Source: Rhabditoides inermis
Taxonomy: Eukaryota > Nematoda > Chromadorea > Rhabditida > Rhabditidae
Direction of reading: 5' to 3'
Length of the DNA: 64,000 nt
NCBI GenBank assembly: GCA_963966185.1
Contig: CAWZYM010000006.1
Location: forward strand, 652,001-716,000
Shown here piece by piece: positions 1 to 12,973 of this stretch (positions within the stretch are counted from its first letter, which is position 1; each line of letters starts with the position of its first letter). Both the position numbers and the translations under genes were made by a program. Under the pieces are notes generated by a model. It saw only the letters and a list, made by a program, of their open reading frames with translations. It had not been told where the DNA came from and did no database searches.

Positions 1-509
1 TTTGTTTCAAAACAAGCTCCGCCTACTGAACAGCTCCGCCTACATTTGAATATAATTTTCTATCGATGCGTATTCGGTATGACTTGGATTTATAGAACCA
101 TTTTCAGTACTTATGAACTTGTGTGTCCTGCTTTCAATAGTGTGATTCTTCTTCTAGTTACATACTGTTATACGTTTCCGCGCAGTCGTGCTAATTGTCT
201 TCAAAAGTCGTCAATATGTGGTTAGCCTCTTCGAAACAGCCCCTTCAAAACACCTTCCGAACACTCTGTTTGGTCGTGTTTCGAAGTCAGTATCAAAGGG
301 AGTTTCAAGAGACTGACCGCTACTTCACTGGCTTCCAAAGTGTGTTCAAGTCAAGTTGGCTCATGTCTTCAGTGTCCGCGCAGTCGTGCTTATTGCCTGC
401 AAGAGTCGTCTCGTCACTGGCTAATGGCTCATGTTTTCTTTTCAGTGTCCTCGCGCTTGTCGTCGTTGCATGCGCCCCCTTTCCGCGCAGCCTCGCTCTC
501 CCCATCCCG
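1..509. other. Upstream region and 5' UTR of the TMEM98-like gene
   Basis: No coding exon is seen before 510. The stretch holds a copy of the acceptor-carrying inverted-repeat element (about 221-327). It also holds repeated blocks around GCGCAGTCGTGC (near 180, 378 and, degenerate, 484). The TTTTCTTTTCAG ending at 445 is a good 3' splice or spliced-leader acceptor and would leave a 64-nt 5' UTR. A weaker look-alike, TGTCTTCAG followed by TGTCC, ends near 372. Use of the acceptor for trans-splicing is inferred from nematode biology. Confidence 0.45.
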
Positions 510-1396
510 ATGGACGTGGTGGTGTGGCTGGCGCTGCTGGTGCTGACCGCTGTCTTTGCCGTCTCGCTCGTCGTCCTCCTCCTCCTCTGCCGCCGCCGCG
601 CCCAGCTCAAACAGCTCGGTGCGTTTCATCTTGTTTTCGTTTCTCACTACCAGTTGACAAAGTTGTTATGTTTAGTGTTTACGTTGCGTTGTGTCGTCTT
701 TAGCTCTTTTGAAAATTTCACTTCCACTATATTAATCAGTGGTTCAGGCGGTTCACGGTTGCGCTTTTCGCGTCTGGATGGAGATAGCGCGCAGTCGCTG
801 GTTCAGCTCAGCCCATTGATCGGTACGTGTGTGTGTTTCGATAAGTCTATTTTTGTGTTGCCATGTTTTCTCGTTATCAACTCCTCTGGGTTTTGGTGGC
901 GAAGGCCACCCATGGCGCTCTCACGATTTGTAGCCGTTGCCGTTCACATGTCGCAAACGGTCGTAGCTTGCAAAATTTTGTAACTTGACTTTTCACTCAT
1001 GTTGGTTTTGCTGGACAATAATAGTCATTGGAGTGATGTGTGAAGCAGCTTAGCAGTGTTCGGCTTCAACGGACCAGAATTCAAGGCGACTACGCCATGT
1101 TTGTTCTGACAATATGACAGCTAAAAGAGAGCCGGGAGACAGAGTCGCGGAAAGTTCTTTTGAACTTTTCGTTCACACACCCGCACACCCGCACGCCCGC
1201 CGCTTCTTTCTGCCCCTCCCCGTCTCTCTTATTACTCACTCTCACACCTCCGTGGTCAGTTTGCTCTAGGTTCCTCCGCCGCCGCATGTCGATCTTCCAA
1301 TTCTGTAAATAGATGCGGGGTGGGGCGAATCAGAAATCATATTTGAAGAGGATTTTGGGTCGGATTGAATTGGAAAAAAGTGCATGACGGGTGTGT

Positions 1397-1438
<42 letters not shown>

Positions 1439-2598
1439 CGAGGGCACAGCAAAATGCGTGAAACGTCTGTATGTGTGTGTGTGTTGAATGGGCATTGTTG
1501 TCATGTGGTGTGGGGTGGTGTGGATGAGAGATGAGAAAGGAATGGAATGAGCGCCAGCTGTGTGAGTCTATGTGTCCGCACTGTCTGCATTTCCGAAATC
1601 CATCGCGGAATACGGTAGCTATACAATATGGCTAGTCTATTTTTATTACACGAAATTGTAATCTAGCGAGTAGTGATTATCCTCGGCAGTGTAGAGGAGT
1701 GAGGAGGGATTTGTATTCTTTGCGTGAGCGTGAGGTGTGACGCGGGACTGCGCGCGCGCGCGTTTCTTTGTACATTGAAAAGGCAAACACGTGATCTGGT
1801 TACTCGCTGGCTGTTGTGCGTGTGTGTGTGTGCGGTGGGCAGTAGGGGGCAGAGATGGCAGGGATGCAGGGAGCATGCGAGGGAGAGCGCGTGCGACCGT
1901 CAGAGAAAGACGAATCACGTGTGTGCGCCATGCGGGCAGAGATTGGAGTGGCGAGGGGAGAGGCGAGAGGCGAGCGCGCGGGGGTTGCTTTGTGTCATCT
2001 GCTACTTGTACTGGCTCTGGCACCCAGGCGGTCGAATCGCTGTGCTGTGCTCTCTTGGCAGCAGAGAGCGGGCGGTCGGTTGGCTCGATTCTATTCTATC
2101 GACCACGCATCTCTCTCACACTTGCCTCTCTCTCTCTCTTCTTGTCGTCCTCTGAGATGGAGAGAGAGAGAGAGGGATGGATGGATGGTGGCAGTGGAGA
2201 GTGTGGGTAGAGAAGCGTGAGACATCGAAGGTCGCCTGCTCGCGCGGTGGGCTCGCGTCTTACCATCTCCTCCCCTTTACCACAACCACTGCTGCCGCAC
2301 AGAGACATAGAGACACAACACAGCGTGCACCCACGCACACACTTTTTTTGCGCAGTGCGCACCTCTCAAAAACTGGTGGCGCGAGTGTGTGTGTGTGTGT
2401 GTGTTCGCACAGTCTTCGTGGTTTTGCACCATCCGCGCCATTTTTCCAGAGGCCGCAAGAATCTCTTTTTTTCTAGGATCAAGAAGTTTGCTGAAAATGT
2501 TGCGAACGGGAGAAGAGAGTGGGAGAGTGCATGGAGTAGGAAAGTGCTAGTGTAGTGTGTGAATAGTGCATTTGCGCAGCTGTGAAGAGTGGTGTGGA

Positions 2599-2647
<49 letters not shown>

Positions 2648-4926
2648 GGGCAAGAGTGAAGGAGGCGGTGACACAGACACTGGCGTTGTCGATGCTGCTC
2701 GACAGGCTGTGTGTGCGCGGCCGCGGTGAAACTACATACTTGCGACTTGAGACTAGAGAAAGGGAGAGAGAATAATACAGTGTACTGACTGTGTACTCGC
2801 ACGGGGACACGTGCTGCGTCAAACAGCCCCTTTGAACTTGTCAAGTGGGTGGTATATGTATTGCAGGTTTGCTGGTTTGCAAAAAAGGGGGTTCATTTAT
2901 TCAATAGATGTAATAGCAATTGCAAATATGGTTTACAAACATGAAGAGAAAGGAGTAGAGAAGGAAAGGGGTTTTACACAATTAGTGCAGGTGCAGGTGG
3001 GCGATGGGTACTCTAAAACAGCTTGCAAAATGGTCAACAACAACAAAAAAAATCAAAATCAGTGGGGAAAATGGCAAAAAAATGTTTTTGACCATCTTGC
3101 AAGCTGCTTGACTACAAACTACTGTGTACACACACGAACACACGAATTTACACACTACACACAAATACACGCACAAACACGAATATACACACACAAATCA
3201 GTGCAGGTGGACGATGGCTGTGTTAACTGTTGTCGTTGCAGCATCGTTGCGAAATGCGCCACAAAAACTTTGCCCAAAACCAGTGGGAAACCGGCGAAAT
3301 CTTGCAAGCTGCTTAACTAGAAATTACCGTGTCGTTGCAGCGTCGTTGCTGGAGCGGAACGAGTGGGTGTACGACGTGGGCGGGGTGCTGCAGCACTGCG
3401 TCGCCGTCCTCAAGCAGGCGCACCAGCTCGTCGAGAGGTGGGCGAAGGGGGGAGCATTACATTTATTTATTGCATGTAAAAATATTATACGAATCAAAGG
3501 TACGCATGTACACTTAAGTAGCCATTTCTCTATTTCTGTCCAGGAGGGAATAGAGACACTTTAGCTGTGGGTGTAGGGATTGGGAGCAGTCGAGTAGCCG
3601 GCATTCTATGATGCTCTACGTTTTATGCAACTGTCTCGGTATACGTTCGGGGCACTTTCGTAAAGCAACGGCGTTTCGAAGTGGCTAGTGAGTGGAATGA
3701 GTGGAAGGTTGTAGCTTGGCCAGCGGACTAGCGGACTAGCCACGATTGAGACTGACACTGTAGCTTTCAGTCTCTTTAAAACTCACTGTAGCTGTTTTCG
3801 AATCGGATGATGTTTCGAAGTGGCAAGTGAGTGGCATGAGTGGACGGTTGTACTTGCAGACTAGCGACGGAGCCGCTGGCGCACGCGCCGCCACAGATCC
3901 AGGTGGCCGTGTCGCAGGCCACACAACGCATGCTGCCCAGGTGAGTCGAGTTTTTATAGCTTTCGTAATTTTGTAGACTTCTCCATGCGATTAACATGTA
4001 TCACTTTCTTAATTGCCTTCTTACTTGTTGAAGTGTGACTATCATGTGTCGTGTGGCGTGTGACTGCGTCGATTTTATTGGCTGTTGTTTCTATCATATA
4101 GTACTTGTACCGCATTACGCAGTACTATAATTGTGTATGAATAAAACTGTTATTTGTAGGTTTGACGACCTGCTGGTGGCGTGCGCGTCGCAGCACATTG
4201 ACGTGCGCGTGTTGGAGGCGCGCGCCGCGGCTCTCGCCACCACGGCATGGGGACTCTACCTCCCCTTCACACTCATCAATCCCAAGGTGCGATAGCGAGT
4301 GATTGATTGATCTATCCTATACTTGATGTGTATCGTAAATCATTATTAGTATGTACAGTTTGTCTGTTTTATGTGTGGTAATGTGTTATTAGTATGTACA
4401 CATATTTTCCTTGCAGTGTTGTGATCTGTACGGCGACCCGCTGTTCTCGATGGAGAGCCATCTGGAGACGCTGCGCGAGGCGGTGGATCTGGCCGAGCGG
4501 AACGACCAGAGCAAGGTACGGTAGCCAGGTACGGAGTACGGTACCGGTACGGAGTACGGTAGCCAGGGAGGAAGAGTTGTACAAGGATGTGGCGGTGCAT
4601 GTGTTACATTCCACTATACCAAATGATGCAGGAGTAGGTAGGAGAGAGTATTGTGTTGAGTTAAATATTGTAACTTGTAACATGTCTCTCGTCCACGTTG
4701 TTGTTTATGCGTGCTGCTGTAGGTTGACGTGGACTGGTCTCGTCTCGATGATGCTGCCGCCGTCGCCGCCGCGACGACTGCGTTGACAAACGGCGGGGGC
4801 GAGGGAGGGACGACGGTGATGGCGGACGATCCATCAGCTGCCACCGAACTCACCCCCCTCACCGAGTCACCCCCACAACACATGCCCGACTCGCCGCCCA
4901 GCCATCCCTCTGATCCCAAGAACTGA
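510..4926 (+). CDS. tmem98: TMEM98-like single-pass membrane protein
   Basis: Seven exons join in frame: 510-618, 748-822, 3341-3437, 3860-3940, 4160-4286, 4417-4515, 4723-4926, giving 263 aa (human TMEM98 is about 226). Residues 4-28 form one hydrophobic helix followed by CRRR, an N-terminal membrane anchor. The helical body matches TMEM98 in order: NEWVYDVGGVLQHCVAVLK aligns with vertebrate EDWIEDASGLMSHCIAILK, then the IQVAVSQATQRMLPRFDDLL block and the LEARAAAL block. The acidic, proline-rich C-tail is lineage-specific. Vertebrate TMEM98 is linked to myelin and eye development through MYRF, so regulation of a MYRF-type factor is a possible role but is not shown here. Exon 2 is the least certain exon; its phase fits and it supplies the residues before the conserved block. 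Intron 2 is 2.5 kb and rich in GA/CT and GT repeats. Confidence 0.85.
823..3340 (+). repeat. Repeat-rich 2.5-kb intron of the TMEM98-like gene
   Basis: The intron holds (GA)n at about 1400-1434 and 2600-2645 and GT/TG runs near 1470, 1815 and 2385. It also holds tandem copies of a segment that includes GCTTGCAAGCTGCTTAACTAG-like sequence (about 3005-3120 and 3205-3320). No conserved exon was recognised inside it. The splice phases of the flanking exons fit each other directly. Confidence 0.6.
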
Positions 4927-4937
4927 TGGTGGGTGAG

Positions 4938-5045
4938 TAAATCAATCAATCATTTGTCCAGAATCGCTATATCCTGACTATACACTTGTTGTATAGTAAG
5001 GATATAGCGATTCTGGATAAATGATGGGCGAAAATTGATTGATTT
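4938..5045 (+). repeat. Near-perfect hairpin in the TMEM98 3' UTR
   Basis: The arms 4950-4984 and 4991-5024 are inverted copies around CAGAATCGCTATATCC and its complement, with a loop of about 6 nt. Weaker pairing (AAATCAATCAAT with ATTGATTGATTT) extends it to about 4938-5045. Related single arms occur at 19805-19825, 56270-56290 and 58665-58690, so this is a dispersed short inverted-repeat family. In the transcript it would fold into a stem of about 34 bp just after the stop codon. Confidence 0.8.
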
Positions 5046-5688
5046 ATCGATCATGATTGGTGATTTTTCCAGAGTGGTCGCCCTGCGCCCGTGTTGCTGG
5101 CTGCGGGATGTGTTTGTTCGTTTTTGGTGTCGTAAGTATTTGTGTGTTGGTATTGTTGTGTCCAGTATTGTCATGCTCTCTCTCTCCTGTCTTATATTCT
5201 CATCAAACCTCGTCTCCCACGACGCACCCACCCCCGTTTCACTTGTTAGACTCGCAATTCTGGTTATATCGTTAATTTTTGCGCCTTTGAGCGTCTCACC
5301 CATGTACCTCTCGCACATTTTCTCAACGCCGTGTACCCCTCCCTCCTCCCCACACATACGCATATTTGCTCTTTGTTGTCTCTGTTTAGTGGATGACCAA
5401 CTCACACCTGTTATACGTTGTATATGTTGAATCACGTTGTTTTATACTGTTGGCTTGTCGGTGTGACGGAGAGAGAGGTGTTTGGAGATGTTCTCCTCGC
5501 GTCCTTTCCTGTCGCATGCGACTGCTCGCATTTTGCTATACGGGCCTGCTTAATCTGGATATGATCAGAGACTCGTACTTGTATTGTATCATCGGTCATC
5601 GCGTAGATAGCTTCATATTGTGTATGTGAGCGATAATAACAAGTGTGTATATACGGTATACTTACAATACAACAACTCAAAATACTCG

Positions 5689-5694
5689 AATAAA
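5689..5694 (+). terminator. AATAAA poly(A) signal, TMEM98-like gene
   Basis: This is a canonical AATAAA, about 760 nt after the stop codon, and no better signal was noticed between. A T-rich stretch follows (about 5700-5760), and the EFL1 start comes 126 nt after the signal. This matches the 100-nt gap typical of nematode operons. Confidence 0.6.
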
Positions 5695-5799
5695 TATTAT
5701 CTCGTTTTTGTCCTTTGTGCCTTGGATTTGCATTAATCGTTTTGCTATCGATCATTATTTTGCGGAGGGTGTTTCGAAATCTATAGGTGTTTTATCTTG

Positions 5800-5819
5800 A
5801 ATGTTCAGCACAAGAAGCA
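5800..5819 (+). promoter_or_regulatory. Probable spliced-leader acceptor before EFL1
   Basis: The sequence TGAATGTTCAG ends just 9 nt before the EFL1 ATG at 5820 and would leave a very short leader. Together with the upstream poly(A) signal at 5689, it suggests trans-splicing (possibly SL2-type) of a downstream operon gene. This is inferred; only RNA data would show the leader. Confidence 0.45.
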
Positions 5820-8800
5820 ATGGCGATGCTAGAACAAGTCACCACTGCTATGGCCACGGTACGGTATGGGTTTGTTTGTTACTGTAGTTTGTAAATGTTT
5901 TCAACGTTAGTGACGTTAGTGGACGGAGCATCTAAATAAATTTCGAAATTTTTTATCGGGGCCGAAAGAAAAAGAAGTCTGTAATTGTGTTGTGCTTGTC
6001 AGGCAGCGCAGGAGTTTTAAATGAATTGTCAGACGATTTTTTCAAGAAAATAATTTTGTATAAATGTGGTGTGGTTGTCAGGCCGCGCCGGAGACTATCC
6101 GCAACATTTGTCTGATCGCGCACGTGGACCATGGAAAGACAAGCTTCGCAGACTCACTCATCACGGCTAACGCCATCATCTCCAGTCAGTTTGCGAATGT
6201 TGTTTACAATTGTTTTTTTTGTTTACATTTTTACAATTAAGTAAACAAACACATTTAGACCGTATGGCGGGCAAGCTGCGCTACATGGACAGCCGCGACG
6301 ACGAGCAGCTGAGGGGCATTACGATGAAGGTACTGTAGGTTGTGTATTGGGTACGGTATTTTGAATTGTTTGAACCACCGATGTAAACATTGGACATGCG
6401 AGAGGGATGTGTCGTACGTACGGGTTTATGCTAATGTCTGTTGTACGGTAAGGCGACTTGTGATAGCTGAAGAGGATTACGATTTACTAAGGATCTATAT
6501 ATACGCAATCTAACCAAACCATTGTATTGTGTATAGAGATCATGGATGAAACGTTTGATTTGATACGGTGTGTTATGGACCCCTAGCGACTATTGGGTAG
6601 GTCGACGGTTGTGTAACTTGAATTTGCTGATAAACAAACTTTTTTGTCCGTAGGCTTCCGGCGTGTCGCTGCTGTGCGGTCCGATGCTGGTGAACCTGAT
6701 GGACAGCCCCGGCCACGTCGACTTCTCCTCCGAGGTGAGAGGATTATCGATTGATTGATTGATTGGTTATCGATTTATCGATTGATTGCAGGTGACGAGC
6801 GCGCTGCTCTTGTCGGACGTCGCGTTGTTGCTCGTTGATGTGGTGAGTATTTTTATAAAAGGAAAGTTATTGTAAATAACACTGACAGTTTAAATTGCAA
6901 TGAACTTCCAAATTTCACCAAAAAAATACAGGTAATACCGAATTTACAGTGATTATGTCTTGAATATCGTTGTTTAAAACTGCAACTAAGTGTGACATAC
7001 AGTAATTGTTTTTTTCAGATATATAAAACATCTATATACGCTGATATAAAAAAAATCTGAATATAAAAAATATATATCAAATGAATATAAAAATCATTTT
7101 TCAGATCGAGGGCGTGTGCTCGCAGACGCAGTCCTACCTCCGACAGGCGATCACCAACGGACAAGCAGTCGTGCTCGTCATCAACAAGCTCGACAGGTAC
7201 TGTATGGGGGTACGGTAGGGGTACGGTACTTTGGATTGTGTGGAGGTACTGTAAACTGCGTGTAGCTAGGCAGGTACGGTAGGGGGTGTACGGGTGTTTA
7301 TCCTGCAGACAGATGTAATAGTGAGGGCAGTGTGGGCGTGGCTTCCAGCCAATACATAATACAACCCTTTGCACATCTACGGGCATAACGGTATTGGATT
7401 GGATTACGGTATTCAGACTGCGCGTGGAGTTGAAGATGTCGGCGGGCGAGGCGACGGAGCACCTGCGGAGGTTGATCGAGGGCGTGAACGGCTGTGTCGG
7501 ACAGGTACGGTAGGGTACGGTAGAGGGATACTGTATACTGAATAGGATACGGTAGAGTGGTCAGGGGAAAACACGTACTGTACGTATTTTAGAGTTTGGG
7601 GGACGGTATGTTGGATAGGATGAAACAGATTCTGTATGTTCAGTGCGATAGAGTTCTGTACAGTAGTGAGTTTAGGGGTACGGTAGGAAGGTGTAACTAT
7701 GAGACTTGTCTCAGATTCTACAAGACAGGGGGCAGGGGGATACCGGAGTACTGTATGCTGGTTAGATACTGTAGAGTGGTCATAAAACGCGTACTGTACA
7801 ATACATAAGAGTTTAGAGGTACGGTAGAGGTGTTACTGTAAGATTGTCTTTCTCCAGATTCTGCAAGGCATTCTGCTCGAGGACGACTCGTGGGGCTGTC
7901 TCGAGGAGCTGGAGGCGAAGATGCACTTTGATCCCAACAAGGTACTGTAGTTATACTGTGTTAGATACCAGTACAGTATACGGTGATTTTACTGAGCTAG
8001 ACTAGCAAGAAGTGACGACTGTGACGAATGGAAGCGGATCATGCTCACGGGACCAGCTTCATAGCGAACCAAACCATTGGATTGTGTATAGAGATTCTGG
8101 ATAAAACTTTCAACAATTCAACAATTCGGAGGAACTGGCTTAGAAAAGCAGCGACTAAGGGCTGTACGTGAACAGGAAGAAGAAGATATACAACTTTATT
8201 TTATTTTATTTAATACTGTGATTGTAGGGCAACGTGATCTTCTCGTCGGCGATTCACTCGTGGGCGTTTGGGTGCGACGATTTCGCCGAGATGTACGCGG
8301 AGAAGCTCAAGATGGACAGGTGAGTGGGGAGTGGGGAGAAGGACAACGTAGAGATGTCGTCTTCGAGAGTAGTGTTCCGTAGTGGGCTTGCGTAGTGCCG
8401 CAGTGGTCTATTGCTTCCATAGTGCCGTAGTTCCGTAGAGGGCTTTTTTTTGGTGAATGTGATTATGAGACATGTGGGCAGATGGAAGTTCAAGATGGAC
8501 AGGTGGGTGGAGAGACAAGAAGGAGAACGGATCAAAAAAAGTTGTAATGTGTTGTGAATGTGATGAGACGATGAGCAGACAGCAGAAGGGGGAAAAGAAA
8601 GACAGATGAGATGATGAGACAGATAAGATCTGATGAGATCTGATGAGATGAGGATAGATAAATGATTACAGGAAGGAGCTGGCGGGCAAGCTGTTTGGTG
8701 ACTACTACCTGGCTGGAGGAGTTATCAAGGTAAATATGCGCATCTAAACGTTGGTATCATGGTAGATCATAGGAAGCTCCGGTTGTTCTTTTGCTTCCGC

Positions 8801-11598
8801 ATAGTCGCGCTCACTGTGTGTATCATATAATAGTTTTATTCATAGGCATTTGTGGTGAAAACACGAGATATAAGGAAATACAATAAGATGATTTGCAGGA
8901 GGACGCAATCTGTGTATTTCATAAATGAATGACTCCTTTGTTTCGTTGCTGGGCTGTCGTGTGTCGTGCCACAGTCTTGCTCCGACCCCCGCCGAGTACT
9001 AATAAGTCTCTTGAATCGGGGGCTACCTTTACCCTCACCTTTGTTTCGTTGCAGGAGGACGCGATTGCGGCCGGCCGTAAGTGTGTGTTCGAGCAGTTGG
9101 TGATGGAGCCGCTGTGGCAGCTGCACGACTGCGGCCTGGTCGACTTGGACGTCGACAGGCTGATTCAGATGGCCGGCAAGCTGGGCATTGTCATCAAGGT
9201 GCGCGGGGAGGCTTGCGTGACGATGTCATGGAGTCTCTTTCTGCACCCCCTTTTTGCTCTTTCTCTTTCTGCACACGTAACAGAGACTGAAGAGCTGATT
9301 TTTTCTACTTGTCAATGAAACTGTGTTTTTTTCGCAGACGAAGCGCGTGACGGACGCGTTCGAGGAGGCGATGCGGCAGTGGCTGCCCCTCCCGAAAGCG
9401 GCCCTGCGCGCGGTCGGGAGGTGCGCCAGCGCCAAGGCGGCCTTTGCCGGCGGAAACCGGCTGGAGAAGGTGAGGGGGATGATATATGGCAAACATGGTG
9501 GAAAAGGAAAAGGAGGGTATGTGAGACACTTTCGGAATTGTCTCTGGTCTTCGCTGGAGGGAACCGGCTGGAGAAGGTGCGGGGGGGAGGGGTGACTAGG
9601 AGAGGGGGAGAGGATTGTGATTATTGAAATGTGTTGTAGGAGGAAAAGGTTCGGGAAATGAGACTCGAAAAGGGGAGGGTGGATTGTGATTATTGGAATG
9701 TGTTGTGGGGGAAACAGATGAGAGAAGGTGAGGAGAAGGGATGTTTGTGTGATTTCACGATCTATCACAGATTGCCGGTCCGTCTCACCCGCTGCGCGAC
9801 TCGCTGACCGCGTGCTCGCCCGAGGGCGTCACCATCGCACTCGTAGCCAAGTTTATGCGCACCGACGGCGGCAAGAAGATGGCGATTGTGCGCGTGTTCT
9901 CGGGTGAGTGGGTCGAGTCGAGTAGCTCGTGTCGATGCTCCTAGGTGTGAAAAGGTTAGACGTGATGGATGAGTAGAGTGAGTGATGTGTGGAAACGAGG
10001 AAAGAAGCTGGCGATTGTGCGCGTGTTCTCGGGTGAGTCTAGGCGAGTAGCCATGGGTTTCTTCTCTAAAGATCCATAGGTTTCTACTTTAAAGAGGTGA
10101 TGTTTGGTGTGGATAGAGTAATGTGTGACATGGTTGCAGGCGTGCTTCGTCCGGGCGCCGAGCTGTTCCTGCTCGGCAAGCGCGCCTCGCAGGAGACGCG
10201 CACGGTCAGGGTGGAGAGGGTGTGGATGCTGCGGGGACGCGAGGTGCTCCCGCTGACAGCCGCCACTGCTGGTGAGTCGGGTCAACTTGATTGGTGTACG
10301 GTATAGCTGCTTGGGTGGTGGTCTGCTCCCGCTCAGAGCGGCCACTGCTGGGTGGGATGGGAGGGGGTAGATCGAATGGGCTAGAGTGGTGGTCAGGCTA
10401 CTGAGGTCGCCACTGCTGGTGAGTGCGGTGGGATGGGAGGGGTAGATCGAATGGGCTAGAGTGGTGGTCAGGCTACTAGGGCCGCCACTGCTGGTGAGTG
10501 ATTGTTCGTTATAGCTATACATGACGCAATGATAAAACTTGGTTGGGGAACGGTATAGTGTAGTATAGTATAGTATCTGAGGTGCTGCCGTTGAGACAAC
10601 TGCGTGAGTGCGGTGGGATGGGAGGGGTAGTGATCGAGTAGAGTGGTGGGCAGGCTACCAAGGCCGCAACTGCTGGTGAGTCGGTCAACTTGATTGGTGT
10701 ACTGTACACTTTCTTGGGTCTTTTCTTTTTGGTAAAGACCGTCTTTGTGTGTGGTATGACAAAATCAAAATCATGGTCATAGGTTTTTGCGCCGAATGAG
10801 ACTCTCAGGTATAATGACGTCATCTATATCCCCTCCCTCAGGTGTGGTGTGCGCGGTGGGAGGGGTAGTGATCGAGTAGAGTGGTGGTCAGGCTGCTATT
10901 GAATCTTCGTGGGTGGTCTGTATGACGACGTCATCTATATCTATATCCCCTCTCTCAGGTGTGGTGTGCGCTGTGGAGGCGGACGGACTGGTGCAGAACG
11001 CGACGCTGTGCAGCGAGGCCGCCGAGGAGGGGCTCAGCGTCGGACAGGTGGGCGTCGTGGGTGGTCTCTCAGCGTTGTGGGTGGTCTGTGACCCTTGTGG
11101 ACGTGATATTGTCTGGTTGCTATTGATGCGTCTCGCGTCTGGATTGTGTAAATGACTCATGGCGTCGTGGGTGGTCTCATCAGCGTCGTGGGTGGTCTCG
11201 GCATAGTGGACGGTCTCTGACCTTTGTGGACGTGATATTGCCGGATTGTAGTTGGCTCATGGCTTCGTGGGTGGTCTCTCAGCGTCGTGGGTGGTCTCAC
11301 GTTTGTCGATTTGCAGGAGATGGGTGAGCCGCTGGTGCGTGTGACGATCTCGCCGCGTAATCTGGAGGAGATGGACAATCTGCGGTGGGTGAACGGCAAC
11401 GACTTTGCGGGTGGTCCCGTAAAGTTGATGAGTCTCGGAAGTTGACCCCGGAAGTTGCTGACGCTTTCTTATTTCAAATTCGTTACCTCTGTGCTGTGTC
11501 TGATTGTTTTCGTTTTCAGCGAGGCGCTGAAGCTTCTGGCCGTTCTCGATCCGAGTCTGCGCGTGCTGGAGCAGGAGGATGGAGAGCTGGCTATGGTG

Positions 11599-11636
<38 letters not shown>

Positions 11637-12158
11637 GAGGAGGTAAGGAGGGAGAGGGACAGGAAGGGTGGGAGAGAGAGAGAGGAAGAGGGAGGATGAT
11701 GGAGAGAGAGGGAGAGGGAGGGAGAGAGAGGGAGAGAGAGAAAGGGAGCGAGGGGGAAGGAGAGAGGGAGATGACCGCGTGTCTCTCCAGGTGACGGCGG
11801 GCGAGGTGCACCTGCAGAAGTGCTGCAAGGATCTGGCCGACCTGGGCATGAGGTGAGTATCGGGTGGGGGGGGTCGATATTTTGGACAAGTGACACCTTT
11901 TAGGCGCGAATGATATAGGCATATAGCCCTGTGGCAAATCTGTGATGTTTCCCTCGCACGAAAAATGCGCACGTGTGGGAGTTTTGGTTACAGTAACCCG
12001 CAAACAGTCTGCGTGAATGAAATCATTGCCGATTTCATCTCTCTCTCTGTTTCAGTGGCGTGAACATTTCGGAGCCGATCGTGCCGTTCCTGGAGACTGT
12101 GGTCGCCGACCCCGCATTCACACAGGCACACATCCAGGAGCAGGTCACGGTGGGTGGT

Positions 12159-12218
<60 letters not shown>

Positions 12219-12865
12219 ACCCTCGTATCTCTAGGAGTGCCGCCTGAAGGAGGACGCTCTGGTAATTCGTCTGCGCATCGTGCCGCTCTCGGAGCAGGTG
12301 AGGTCTAGAGAGTCGATCAGTAGATCAATCGATAGTCAGAAGATCAATCGATAATCAGTGGATCAATCGATAATCAGTGGATCAATAGATACTCGCAGGT
12401 GGTTGCTGTGCTGGAGAAGCACGCTGATCTGATCTCGGCGATGAGGCGGGGACTAGCCGGACAGGAGGATATGGACAAGTGAGTGGAGGGGGAGGGTCGA
12501 ACTCTTCGAAACAGTTTGGTCTCATGGAATTCGGAAAAGACTGACCGCTAAATCACAACTCGGTATTGCGACATCACAATGTCCGCGTATTTCTTACCAC
12601 TTACCATGGGTTGCGCTCATCCCGTTGGAAAATCGCTGGACTATGAGTGTCGTGCCATAGTCTTCCTTCGACCTCCGCAGAGTACTCAAAAGTCGCTTGA
12701 ATCGGGGGCTACCTTTACCTTTATCTATTTTTTTTTACCATAGGTTCCGCAAGCTGCTCAAGGATGTGGCGGTGTCGTCGCTGCCCGCACTCAAGGGAAG
12801 CTGGTGGTACAAGCAGAGTGCGGACAGGGTCGAGGCGCTTGTGGATAAGGTGGGGGGTCTCTCTC

Positions 12866-12910
<45 letters not shown>

Positions 12911-12937
12911 TTCATTCTCTCTCTCTCATGTCTCTCT

Positions 12938-12973
<36 letters not shown>

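Noticed and set aside
195..983. 262-aa open frame on the plus strand
   Set aside because: It simply runs through TMEM98 exons 1 and 2, the 5' region and an open intron. The protein family match is confined to the exons.
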